A DNA stretch of 8,623 nt from T1SED10-198M sp003554345 [NCBI: Candidatus Sumerlaeota bacterium] (GCA_003554345.1 PWGE01000210.1:1-8623); one strand, 5' to 3'. Shown: positions 1 to 6,648, counted from the first letter of the stretch. The notes: generated by a model not told the origin, from the sequence alone. Numbers and translations: made by a program.

Positions 1-210
1 CAGACTCAGGAAGACAGGGTTGACCCTGGTGTAGGGCTCCATATTCACAAACGTTACGGAAACAAGTATGAAAAAGGAGAGCCCCTCATTACTATTTATT
101 ACAGAGATGAACAGACCTTGCTGGAGAGCGAAAGTCTCCTTCGAGAATCCTATCATATTACCACGGAACCACCGCCAGAAAAGCCTCTCATTTACGAGGT
201 GATTCAATAA
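1..210 (+). CDS. pdp: Pyrimidine-nucleoside (thymidine) phosphorylase, C-terminal end (5' partial)
   Basis: The window opens inside this gene and shows its last 69 codons, ending in TAA at 208-210. The enzyme phosphorolyses thymidine or uridine to free base plus (deoxy)ribose-1-phosphate in cytosolic nucleoside salvage. The visible part matches the C-terminal PYNP domain of the family: a DPGVGLHIHK segment, then a lipoyl-like turn ending KYEKGEPLITI, a helix of the DEQTLLESESLL type, and the typical terminal LIYEVI. The nucleobase and phosphate sites lie upstream and cannot be checked, so base specificity (thymidine only or broad) is open, and deoA would be an equally fair symbol. The stop overlaps the start of the DUF4416 gene by one base (TAATG), so the two are co-transcribed and probably translationally coupled. 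Confidence 0.85.
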   Translation, partial: QTQEDRVDPGVGLHIHKRYGNKYEKGEPLITIYYRDEQTLLESESLLRESYHITTEPPPEKPLIYEVIQ

Positions 211-734
211 TGGGAGAAATCACCACTCCTCTTCCTGTAAAATTCATCTGCCCCATTATTCACTCGTCAGTTTACAGTCATACAGAGATTGTCTCAGTCC
301 TGCAGGAAAATTTTGGGAGTATTGATTATATTTCTTCTTCCATGCCTTTTGATTTTACAGATTATTATTGCAAGGAAATGGGCGACAAACTGTACCGCTT
401 TTTCACTTCGTTCGAAGACCTGATTGCCCCAGACAAAATAGCCGACATAAAAATTGCCACCAATCAGCTTGAAGAGGAAATGAGCCATAAACAGACAGGG
501 GAACGAAGAGTCAACCTTGACCCCGGGTATCTTGAAACATCCAAGCTCGTCCTCGCTTCAACAAAAAATTACAGTCATAGAATTTACCTGCAAAAGGGTA
601 TTTATGCAGAAGTCACCCTCAGATATTACAACAAGGCTTTTCGTGATTTACCCTGGACCTTCCCTGATTACCGTACAGATGAGTATAAAGCAATTTTTCA
701 TCATATCAGGCAAATCTACAAGCAGCAACTCTAA
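210..734 (+). CDS. DUF4416 family protein
   Basis: This is a complete 174-residue protein that I recognise as DUF4416 (PF14385), a family without an established function. Visible signatures are PVKFICPII near the N-terminus, the FDFTDYY segment (about residues 48-54), FTSFEDLI, IKIATNQLEEE, the very conserved VNLDPGYL (about 102-109) and LVLASTKNYSHRIYL (113-127), then GIYAEVTL and WTFPDYR near the end. Length agrees with the family. It has no signal peptide or membrane segment, so it should be cytosolic. The ATG is well supported: it overlaps the upstream stop by one base and is preceded by GAGGTGAT at 196-203, six bases away. The one-base overlap with a pyrimidine-nucleoside phosphorylase makes a role in nucleotide or sugar-phosphate metabolism conceivable, but that is inference from position only. 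Confidence 0.85.
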   Translation: MGEITTPLPVKFICPIIHSSVYSHTEIVSVLQENFGSIDYISSSMPFDFTDYYCKEMGDKLYRFFTSFEDLIAPDKIADIKIATNQLEEEMSHKQTGERRVNLDPGYLETSKLVLASTKNYSHRIYLQKGIYAEVTLRYYNKAFRDLPWTFPDYRTDEYKAIFHHIRQIYKQQL

Positions 735-835
735 ATAATGCTTCGATTCTAAAGATGCACGCTTCTCTTTTTGAGCAAAGGAAAGCTTGGCAGTTGTAAA
801 GATAAAATTCCCATTCTTTCTTTAGACTAAAAACC

Positions 836-1193
836 TTACCTTTCACCAGCCAGCACTCTTTTTACCTCCTGGGCATTTTTTTCTGCTAAAGGGTTTTGGA
901 ATTAACCCTTTAAAGCCGTATCGGGTATAATGAGACATTACAGGGGACTGAGAATAGACACTGGTCACAATACTCTTTACATCAGAATCTATCTGGAGTA
1001 GTTTTTCCTGGGTTTCGGCACCTCCCATCTCATTTGCAATGGTAAGATCAAGGAAGACGAGATCAAAAGGTCTTTTTTTCTTGAGTGCCTTTTGATACCT
1101 CTGCAGAACTTCTTCTCCCGTTCTAACCACCTCCACAGAAAAACCTTCCTCTTCCAGCATTTCCTTTACAGAGAACTTCCCGTCACGTTTTAC
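836..1193 (-). pseudogene. Decayed response-regulator receiver domain
   Basis: A 105-residue open frame (1160 to 843) clearly derives from a CheY-like receiver domain, of the kind found alone or at the end of hybrid histidine kinases. It keeps the phospho-acceptor Asp in FDLVFLDLT (residue 38 of that frame), an MGG turn, a TSVYS segment in place of the usual T/S-G-Y-S, and the conserved Lys in GLIPKPF. After KPF the frame drifts into a non-homologous tail. Shifting by +1 near 884-892 restores a family-like ending, LAEKNAQEVKRVLAGER, with TAA at 836-838. Upstream, the same frame continues to a stop at 1194-1196 and reads DGKFSVKEMLEEEGF where a D-D-E acidic pocket is expected. The expected N-terminal beta strand is missing. 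A broken gene is the best reading; an unrelated short protein is unlikely. The adjacent glycosidase gene ends only 17 nt upstream, so no kinase remnant remains there. Confidence 0.7.
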
Positions 1194-1210
1194 TCATCTC
1201 AAAAAACGTC

Positions 1211-2461
1211 TTATTCTTCAATTTCTTCCAGATAGTGAAATTTTACAGCATCAGCAGAAATGGTCTCTTCTTCCGATGCAGTATTAACAAGTCGGACAAA
1301 ATCACCAGTTCCTTCATCAAAGGGGAACTCTCCCAGCTCGACCCATTGTCCTCCATCTTCCTGTTGATTGAGGGATATTTCATGAGTATCATCCAGTGCA
1401 TGAACAGCATATAAGGCAGAATCAGTGCGATCCTCCCTGGCATCATACCATACAGACACCCGATAACGACCTTTTTCCTGCAGAGAAGGTATCCAGATAA
1501 CGCTCATTGAATCATCTCCGCCCTGTGCAGTTAGAGAACTTTTATTATACACATCACCTTCCTCAGTTACTGACCAATCCCCTACGACCACACAACCGTT
1601 ATCGGTATGATCCACAACATTTGCAGGCAATACAAGCCAGGCGGTTACCGTACCCCGTTCGTTATTATCAGAAGGACTATTGACGACCTCTCCATCTATC
1701 CAGGCAGTTGTGGAACCACCTCCATCATAGTTAATTCCATACTCACATCCCAGGTCCAACAGGAGCCGGGCTTGTTCACTAAAAGTCATTCCCACGCTTT
1801 GTTCCTGTCTTCCATCGACTGTTACCAGAGTGACCTCTTGATCAGTTTCATTCCAGCCAAGCATTGTACGAGGATGACGGGTTTCATCGTCCAAACCGGA
1901 AACAGCCTCCCCTTCTTTTACCAGAAGAGGATTACCCGCCAGTGCATGGAGTATACCATTCCAGTCGGGTTCAACAAATTCCTGATCTTCAGTTATATCA
2001 GAATAATGAAAATTTCTTTCATGCGTTATACCAAAAGTCGGTCGGGAAGAACCGCGCCGATTAGGGGAAACAGATGCACCATCAATTCTGCAGTATTCCA
2101 TAGATTTTCCATAATGATCTCTACTTTCACTTATCCCGAAAAAACTCCCATTAACGGCAGCAATAGCATCAGCACGGGAAGCAATGGTACTGGTACGAAA
2201 AAAGTATTCTTCTCTCTCCTGATAGGCTGGACGCAAAAGAACATTTTGATCAGAAAGATCAACACGGATAATATTAATTTCCCATCGCGGGTCTTCTGAA
2301 CTCGCTCTTTGCCATTGTATTGCCGGCCCGACCTTTTCAGCTTCTTCATAGATAATATCCGAAAAATGCTCTTCACCCCACACCAGCGGAGCCAAACATA
2401 TTATAACCCCTACCATAAGCCTGAAGAAATTCTTCCTCATTACCATACGAAAATATTTCAT
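1211..2461 (-). CDS. Secreted phosphodiester glycosidase (NAGPA domain) with C-terminal golvesin-like domain
   Basis: This 416-residue protein has two recognisable parts. Residues 1-29 form a signal peptide: a basic n-region, the hydrophobic LMVGVIICLAPLVW, and a likely cut after Gly29, so it should be exported. Residues about 60-280 match the phosphodiester glycosidase domain (PF09992, the NAGPA uncovering-enzyme fold), with AAVNGSFF (101-108), a GNPLL segment (176-180), HPRTMLGW (196-203), VTVDGRQ (213-219) and NYDGGGSTTAW (244-254). From about 285 to the end, a domain with GDWSV, RYRVSVWYDA, WVELGEFPF and a terminal ISADAVKF resembles the golvesin/xly carbohydrate-binding C-terminal domain. 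Inferred role: cleaving sugar-phosphodiester bonds in cell-wall or extracellular glycans; the substrate is unknown. The start is supported by AAGGAGG at 2467-2473, five bases from the ATG. The response-regulator remnant follows downstream; the frameshifted NTPase gene lies 255 nt upstream. Confidence 0.85.
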   Translation of the reverse strand: MKYFRMVMRKNFFRLMVGVIICLAPLVWGEEHFSDIIYEEAEKVGPAIQWQRASSEDPRWEINIIRVDLSDQNVLLRPAYQEREEYFFRTSTIASRADAIAAVNGSFFGISESRDHYGKSMEYCRIDGASVSPNRRGSSRPTFGITHERNFHYSDITEDQEFVEPDWNGILHALAGNPLLVKEGEAVSGLDDETRHPRTMLGWNETDQEVTLVTVDGRQEQSVGMTFSEQARLLLDLGCEYGINYDGGGSTTAWIDGEVVNSPSDNNERGTVTAWLVLPANVVDHTDNGCVVVGDWSVTEEGDVYNKSSLTAQGGDDSMSVIWIPSLQEKGRYRVSVWYDAREDRTDSALYAVHALDDTHEISLNQQEDGGQWVELGEFPFDEGTGDFVRLVNTASEEETISADAVKFHYLEEIEE

Positions 2462-2716
2462 AAAAACCTCCTTTTAGAAAATAGAACCTTAAAATAAATT
2501 CAATCATGCCATATTAAAACTGCAAATATGAACTTTCATAAGAGCATTGCTTATACAACAATTCCTTCACTTTTACGCCTTCATTTGATTTACAAATAAA
2601 AATACACCGGAATCCGAAACCAAAAGTCTTTTTCATCTTATTTTTTCAGGATATGATATGGAATTATGGAAAAAGAGGAAGTAATATTTCCTTTAACAAA
2701 AAATACAGTAAAGAAG
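2462..2716. other. AT-rich intergenic region between the NTPase and glycosidase genes
   Basis: This 255-nt spacer separates two minus-strand genes. Next to the glycosidase start it contains a strong Shine-Dalgarno sequence (2467-2473), and near the NTPase end a weak terminator-like hairpin (2670-2692). The glycosidase probably has its own promoter here because of the gap and the strong SD, but I could not pick a convincing -35/-10 pair: AT-rich hexamers are common throughout. A short + strand open frame beginning at 2666 overlaps the NTPase antisense and shows no protein-like motif. Confidence 0.5.
2670..2692 (-). terminator. Weak possible Rho-independent terminator after the NTPase gene
   Basis: Read on the minus strand, AGGAA and TTCCT form a 5-bp stem with a 7-nt loop, followed by C and five T. 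It lies 24 nt past the TAG of the NTPase gene, which is the right place. The stem is short and has only two G-C pairs, so termination would be inefficient at best. Confidence 0.25.
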
Positions 2717-3240
2717 CTAATTGCCCTTCAAAAGAGCTTCAAAATTAAAATCATTAAAGGGAACAAATACAAAGGACTCATCGCAGAATATTTGCTGAAA
2801 TTCAGAGAGGAGCTTTTCCCGGACAACCGTACAGGTAAAAATATCTGCCTCATAAAGAAAAGGAAGGTACTGAAAAAACCCCTTTTTCAACCTGAGTTCA
2901 ACCGGCCCTACTTCATCAATTATAAAAAGTTCCATACCCGGTATTGAAAAGAGAAAGTGCGCTGCTTTCTGGTAGGCTATTTCTGAAAAAAAAAACTGCC
3001 ATATTTTATATTATCGCTTTTAAAAGGGACTGTTCTCACCAGGGGGATAGGCGGGGAGTGTTTTCCTTTGTTGTAGAACAGGAGATCATAGCCTACTTTA
3101 GAGTGCTTTTCTGAGTAAACAGCCGGGCTCAGCCAGCCACCTGTGCTTTCGGAAAAACTTTGAACAACCTGCAAAAGTGAGGTTGTTTTCCCGGTATTTA
3201 TATCCTCATAGAGAATGAAATTCTCTTTAGGTGCATTCAT
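2717..3240 (-). pseudogene. THEP1/DUF2478-like P-loop NTPase, frameshifted at a T10 run
   Basis: Two adjacent open frames are the halves of one gene. The first, from ATG 3240, encodes a P-loop-like ILYEDINTGKTT near its N-terminus, then GGWLSPAVYSE and KYGSFFF, and stops at 2977. The second contains the Walker B-like FIIDEVGPVELR, characteristic of nucleoside-triphosphatase THEP1/DUF2478 proteins, and VVREKL further on. Adding one T to the ten-T run (2986-2995) joins them as GSFFFSEIAYQKAAHF and gives a 174-residue protein, the normal size for this family. The Walker A motif is also damaged: the first Gly of GxxxxGKT is Glu (codon GAG, one transition from GGG). No good SD precedes ATG 3240; it lies 4 nt after the stop of the membrane-protein gene, suggesting coupled translation. 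Whether it is a pseudogene, a sequence error or rescued by slippage cannot be settled here. A cytosolic NTP-hydrolysing role is inferred from the family; the physiological substrate is unknown. Confidence 0.75.
2986..2995 (-). repeat. Ten-nucleotide homopolymer (T10 on the coding strand) at the NTPase frameshift
   Basis: Ten consecutive A on the + strand, read as T10 in the NTPase coding strand, sit exactly where the reading frame switches from the P-loop half to the Walker B half. Runs of this length are known hot spots for replication slippage, RNA-polymerase slippage and homopolymer sequencing error. One extra T (or two fewer) would restore the frame. Confidence 0.9.
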
Positions 3241-3244
3241 ATAA

Positions 3245-3859
3245 TTACACAAAAACGTACTGGAAAATAAACTTGCCGACAAATGCCAGAAAAAGCAAAA
3301 GAGAAGACCAACGCCAGCTCATTTCCTTCCAGGGCATAAGGACCCACTTTCTGGTCATAGAATCGAACATAAAAACAGCAAGCATCATAAGAGGCACATT
3401 CAGAAAGAATGCCATATGGATATGCTGAAGTTCGTGGAGAGGTTCAAGCAAGACAGCTGCCAGAATATGACTTATTCCCAGAGACAGCCACCCCGTCACA
3501 AGCAAACCGCTTAAAAACTTAACCCCCTTCTTTTCAGGTAAATGAAAAATAGAGGTCACTACTGCAAACGCCAATCCCTGTGAAAGGATTGCCATAGCAG
3601 GTTTAAGAACAGCTCCTGGATTGCCGGGAAATATATAGAGGTCGACAAGTTTAATCGCGGCAGCAATGGAAGATATGACAAAAATACCGGAAATAGAAAC
3701 CCCTTTACGCATTGCTCTTAAAAGAAGAATAAAGGCTATAGAACCCATAATTTGTCCGGTATAAGGGAATAACAGATAGTGCAGGATACCACCCAAAGAG
3801 GCTTCCCAAAAACCCCATAATACCCCAAAAAATATAACTGTTTTCATGGATTTTTGCAT
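3245..3859 (-). CDS. Uncharacterised multi-spanning inner-membrane protein
   Basis: This protein of 204 residues has about six or seven hydrophobic segments. Those easily seen are VIFFGVLWGFWEASLGGILH at the N-terminus, IMGSIAFILLL, SGIFVISSIAAAIKLVDLYI, MAILSQGLAFAVVTSIF, LSGLLVTGWLSLGISHILAA, FLNVPLMMLAVFMF and the C-terminal SSLLLFLAFVGKFIFQYVF. Features unusual for random membrane segments are the acidic residue in WGFWEASLG, the AAAIKLVDL charge pair inside a hydrophobic stretch, and a His-rich loop (LHELQHIH). I recall similar unnamed proteins with a WG-x-x-EA-x-LG start from diverse anaerobes, but cannot name a function. The open frame extends to a GTG at 3907, but I start it at ATG 3859 because GGGAGG stands 9 bases upstream and a TATAAT box lies too close to the GTG. 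The NTPase gene begins 4 nt after its stop, so the two probably form a unit. Confidence 0.7.
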   Translation of the reverse strand: MQKSMKTVIFFGVLWGFWEASLGGILHYLLFPYTGQIMGSIAFILLLRAMRKGVSISGIFVISSIAAAIKLVDLYIFPGNPGAVLKPAMAILSQGLAFAVVTSIFHLPEKKGVKFLSGLLVTGWLSLGISHILAAVLLEPLHELQHIHMAFFLNVPLMMLAVFMFDSMTRKWVLMPWKEMSWRWSSLLLFLAFVGKFIFQYVFV

Positions 3860-3912
3860 CTCAATGTACCTCCCACATATTCCTCTCGTCTCCTGTGTTT
3901 TTACCACGAACT

Positions 3913-3918
3913 ATTATA
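3913..3918 (-). promoter_or_regulatory. Probable -10 box for the membrane-protein/NTPase unit
   Basis: An exact TATAAT (minus strand) lies in the 92-nt gap after the kinase gene, about 55 nt upstream of the chosen ATG at 3859. No good -35 hexamer is present at 16-18 nt; a TTGAGT lies about 20 nt upstream. The call therefore rests on the -10 match and the location. Confidence 0.4.
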
Positions 3919-3951
3919 CTATATTATCAAACAATACCACTCAACGATCTT

Positions 3952-4857
3952 TCATTCAACTGTCAGATAGGAGCAAAACTCTTTATAACGCATTTCAAGT
4001 TCTTTTAACCCGATAGTCTGCAGAGAGTGTATAGAAAAATCTTCAATAGCAAAAGAGGCAGTCACTGTTCCCCACACCATTGCCCTTTTCATAGTACTAA
4101 AATCCACCTTATTCTGCGAGGATAAATATCCTATAAGTGCACCGGCAAATGAATCACCAGCGCCGGTAGGATCTACCACTGAATCTATGGGATAAGCGGG
4201 AAGTAGAAATATTTTTCCTTTCCGGTTCATCAGGAAAGCTCCATGTTCACCTTTTTTGAGGATTACCCAGGAGGGACCCAGATCCAATATCCGGAGAGCA
4301 GCTTTCTTTAAGTTCAGCGCACCAAACAACATCCGGGCTTCTTCATCATTAATTATCACTGCATCCACCTTACTGAAAACTTCCAGCACTTTATCTCTCT
4401 GAGTATCTATCCAGAGCGGCATGGTATCGACCATGGAAAAACCCGGATTATTCACCTTTTCCAAAACCTGCAACTGAAGTTCAGGACTGATATTGGCCAG
4501 AAATACGTAGGAAAGTTCCCTGTAGGAAGGAGGAACTTCAGGTTGAAATCCCTCGAATACATTCAATTTTGTGCAATGAGTGATTCTTTTTGAAAAGTTA
4601 TCCTGATAACATGCTTCCCAATAAAAAGTCTCTCCAGGAAGTATTTGCATTCCCTGCAAATCAAATCCTTTTTGCTGAAAAAAGGGGAGATAAGAATCCC
4701 TGAAATCTTCACCCACCACGGTAAGAAGATGGGGTTTACCAAAAAAGTGCATGGCATAGGCAGCATAGGAAGCCGATCCCCCAAGCACTCCACGCACATG
4801 ATCTGAAGGAGTGGTAATACTATCCAGAGCCACCGATCCTAAGAGTAATACTGACAT
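3952..4857 (-). CDS. PfkB/ribokinase-family sugar kinase
   Basis: This 301-residue cytosolic protein transfers phosphate from ATP to a sugar or related alcohol. Family signatures are the N-terminal GSVALDSI, the GG-containing substrate-lid motif VLGGSASYAAYA (24-35), VVGEDF (47-52), the interior IINDEEARML (168-177), and the second PfkB signature VDPTGAGDSFAGALIGYL (228-245) with Asp235 as the expected catalytic base and GAGD as the anion hole. The LNVFEGF and DTMPLWI segments are typical of an unnamed PfkB subfamily; I remember an Asn where Pro147 stands here, but cannot confirm it. The substrate cannot be told from sequence. The ATG overlaps the TAA of the transketolase C-subunit by one base (TAATG), so translation is probably coupled, tying the kinase to sugar-phosphate metabolism. 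A 92-nt gap with a probable promoter follows. Confidence 0.88.
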   Translation of the reverse strand: MSVLLLGSVALDSITTPSDHVRGVLGGSASYAAYAMHFFGKPHLLTVVGEDFRDSYLPFFQQKGFDLQGMQILPGETFYWEACYQDNFSKRITHCTKLNVFEGFQPEVPPSYRELSYVFLANISPELQLQVLEKVNNPGFSMVDTMPLWIDTQRDKVLEVFSKVDAVIINDEEARMLFGALNLKKAALRILDLGPSWVILKKGEHGAFLMNRKGKIFLLPAYPIDSVVDPTGAGDSFAGALIGYLSSQNKVDFSTMKRAMVWGTVTASFAIEDFSIHSLQTIGLKELEMRYKEFCSYLTVE

Positions 4858-5801
4858 TACTTCGTAACACCCTGCATGAATTCTTTCAAAGTGACAGCAA
4901 TACCGGCATCATCCAAACGATACTTTTCATAAAGAGAATCAGGAGATCCGGACTCTCCAAAAACATCGTACAATCCATGACGTCTAAATGCGCAGTGTAT
5001 ACCGTTCTCAATAAGGACTTCACCAACTGCTGTTCCCAATCCGCCAATGATATTATGATCTTCTACTGTAAAGACCTTTCCACATTGACGAGCGTAATTG
5101 ATTATAGTCTCCTCATCAATAGGTTTAATGGATGCCATATTGATAACGGCAGCGGAAACACCATCCTTTTCCAATGCTCGAGCTGCCTGCAGGGCAGGCA
5201 TCACCACTCCACCGGAAGCAATAACAGCAACGTCGTCGCCTTCTCGCAAAATTTGTCCTTTACCCGGCTTAAAACGATAATTTGCCGGTGATACGTCTTC
5301 TACTCCCTGCCTGGTAAGGCGTAAATAAGCAGGACCATCTTTATACTGACTTACAAACTCTACCACCTGGTGGGTTTCCATTTCATCTGCCGGCTGAAAA
5401 ACCATCATATTCGGCAAGCCACGCATGAGATTGATGTCTTCCAACCCCATTTGACTATTACCATCTTCTCCTATGCCGATACCGGCATGGGTACCCACCA
5501 ACACCACCGGCGCCCGGGGATAAGCAACAGACATGCGAATCTGGTCATATCTCCCTGTCAAAAAACAGGCAAAACTACAACAAAATGGTTTATTACCGGC
5601 AAAAGCCAAACCTGCCGCCGTTGAAATCATATTGGCTTCCGCGATACCCATCTCAAAAAATCGCTCAGGAAATTTTTTGGCAAAGAGTTCACTTTTAGTA
5701 GATTTACTCAGATCGGCATCCAGCACGACAATATTCTTGTGAGATGCCCCCAGTTCCTCCAGCTTTTGACCAAAAGCCTTACGCGTTGCTATTTTTCCCA
5801 T
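4857..5801 (-). CDS. tktC: Transketolase, C-terminal subunit
   Basis: This 314-residue protein covers the pyrimidine-binding and C-terminal domains of transketolase as a separate chain. It pairs with the N-subunit encoded just upstream to move two-carbon ketol units between sugar phosphates in the non-oxidative pentose phosphate pathway. Seen in the sequence: VVLDADLSKST (25-35), the FEMGIAEANMIS segment whose Glu55 is the expected thiamine-activating glutamate, GTHAGIGIGEDGNSQMGLED, and the C-terminal domain with VAVIASG and VFTVEDHNIIGGLGTAV. Where many transketolases have DGPTHQ, this one reads DGNSQM, a variant I associate with split transketolases. A GAGGAGA Shine-Dalgarno precedes the ATG by about five bases. 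It lies 13 nt after the N-subunit and overlaps the kinase gene by one base. 1-deoxyxylulose-5-phosphate synthase is excluded by the separate, short subunits and the transketolase motifs. Confidence 0.93.
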   Translation of the reverse strand: MGKIATRKAFGQKLEELGASHKNIVVLDADLSKSTKSELFAKKFPERFFEMGIAEANMISTAAGLAFAGNKPFCCSFACFLTGRYDQIRMSVAYPRAPVVLVGTHAGIGIGEDGNSQMGLEDINLMRGLPNMMVFQPADEMETHQVVEFVSQYKDGPAYLRLTRQGVEDVSPANYRFKPGKGQILREGDDVAVIASGGVVMPALQAARALEKDGVSAAVINMASIKPIDEETIINYARQCGKVFTVEDHNIIGGLGTAVGEVLIENGIHCAFRRHGLYDVFGESGSPDSLYEKYRLDDAGIAVTLKEFMQGVTK

Positions 5802-5814
5802 AGGTTCTCCTCAT

Positions 5815-6648
5815 TTATTGAAGTTCTTTAAGGGCTACTTGCAATTCTTCCTGTGAAGGAGCCACTCCATGCCATTTTACAAGGTCTTTTTCCATGAAAG
5901 ACACTCCTTTACCCTTAATGGTATGAGCAATAACCACCTGTGGTTTTTCTTTTTCTTCCAGACATTGGTGAAAGGTTTTTTCCATTTCCTCAAGATTGTG
6001 CCCATCAATTTCAAATGTCCGCCAGCCAAAGGCTTCCCATTTTTGCCGTAATGGCTCACTATCCATTACCTCATGCACCAGCCCATCAATCTGAGCCTTA
6101 TTATAATCTAAAACCACCGTCAAACCTGCCAGTTTATAATGTCCGGCAGACATGGCTGCCTCCCATATCTGTCCCTCATTACATTCACCATCTCCTACCA
6201 GACAATAGACATGTTGACCGGTTTTTTTCACCCGAGCTGAAAAAGCATACCCCTGCGCCACAGAGAGACCCTGTCCCAGAGATCCTGTGGATGCTTTTAA
6301 GAGAGGCATTAGTATCTTATCAGGATGTCCCTGCAAAGGAGAGCCCAGTTTACGCAGAGAGAGCAGTTCTTCACGCGGGATATAATCCATAGCAGCATAA
6401 GCTGCATACAAAGCCGGCACTCCGTGGCCTTTACTCAGCACAAAAACATCCTGTTTATCAGGATCGCTTTCTTGAGGTGAATGCCGCATAAACTTATAAT
6501 GCAACATCATAATAAGGTCAATTGCCGAAAGAGACCCCCCGGGATGACCCGAGCCGGCTTCTGCCAGCATCTTCACAATATCCCGCCGTGCTTTCTTACA
6601 CATCACCGCCAGGTCTTCATTCGACAGGTCTTTACGTGGATATTTCAT
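5815..6648 (-). CDS. tktN: Transketolase, N-terminal subunit
   Basis: This 277-residue protein is the thiamine-diphosphate-binding (PP) domain of transketolase. Key elements are SGHPGGSLSAIDL with His35, LSKGHGVPALYA with His75, GSPLQGHP (102-109), STGSLGQGLSVAQG (120-133), the Mg-ThDP motif GDGECNEGQIWEA (152-164) closing with Asn183 in LDYNKAQIDG, and HTIKGKGVSFMEKD near the end. All expected residues are present, so it should be active together with the C-subunit. The start is supported by GGGAG placed seven bases upstream. It is the first gene of a three-gene unit (N-subunit, C-subunit, PfkB kinase) and has a promoter-like region in the 88-nt gap before it. Confidence 0.94.
   Translation of the reverse strand: MKYPRKDLSNEDLAVMCKKARRDIVKMLAEAGSGHPGGSLSAIDLIMMLHYKFMRHSPQESDPDKQDVFVLSKGHGVPALYAAYAAMDYIPREELLSLRKLGSPLQGHPDKILMPLLKASTGSLGQGLSVAQGYAFSARVKKTGQHVYCLVGDGECNEGQIWEAAMSAGHYKLAGLTVVLDYNKAQIDGLVHEVMDSEPLRQKWEAFGWRTFEIDGHNLEEMEKTFHQCLEEKEKPQVVIAHTIKGKGVSFMEKDLVKWHGVAPSQEELQVALKELQ

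Noticed and set aside
761-786. Hairpin in the convergent intergenic region as a bidirectional terminator
   Set aside because: Two 4-bp stems are interrupted by a 2x2 mismatch, and neither strand has a T tract after it.
1607-2299. 230-residue + strand open frame
   Set aside because: Its translation is low-complexity and motif-free, and it is antisense to the well-supported phosphodiester glycosidase.
2538-2554. Inverted repeat ATAAG/CTTAT upstream of the glycosidase as an operator
   Set aside because: It has only five AT-rich base pairs, which is expected by chance in such a region, and no second copy was seen.
2666-2947. 93-residue + strand open frame
   Set aside because: It is antisense to the C-terminal half of the NTPase, which carries a clear DEVGPVEL motif. 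The + strand frame has no recognisable domain and no SD worth noting.
2981-2997. Programmed ribosomal frameshift signal at the T10 run
   Set aside because: No downstream pseudoknot or stem-loop and no upstream SD-like stimulator was recognised. Polymerase slippage or a plain mutation explains it more simply, so it is listed only as slippage or decay.
3860-3907. Longer start (GTG at 3907) for the membrane protein
   Set aside because: A TATAAT lies only about 6 nt upstream of it, the extension is polar and unlike the rest, and ATG 3859 has a GGGAGG at a proper distance.
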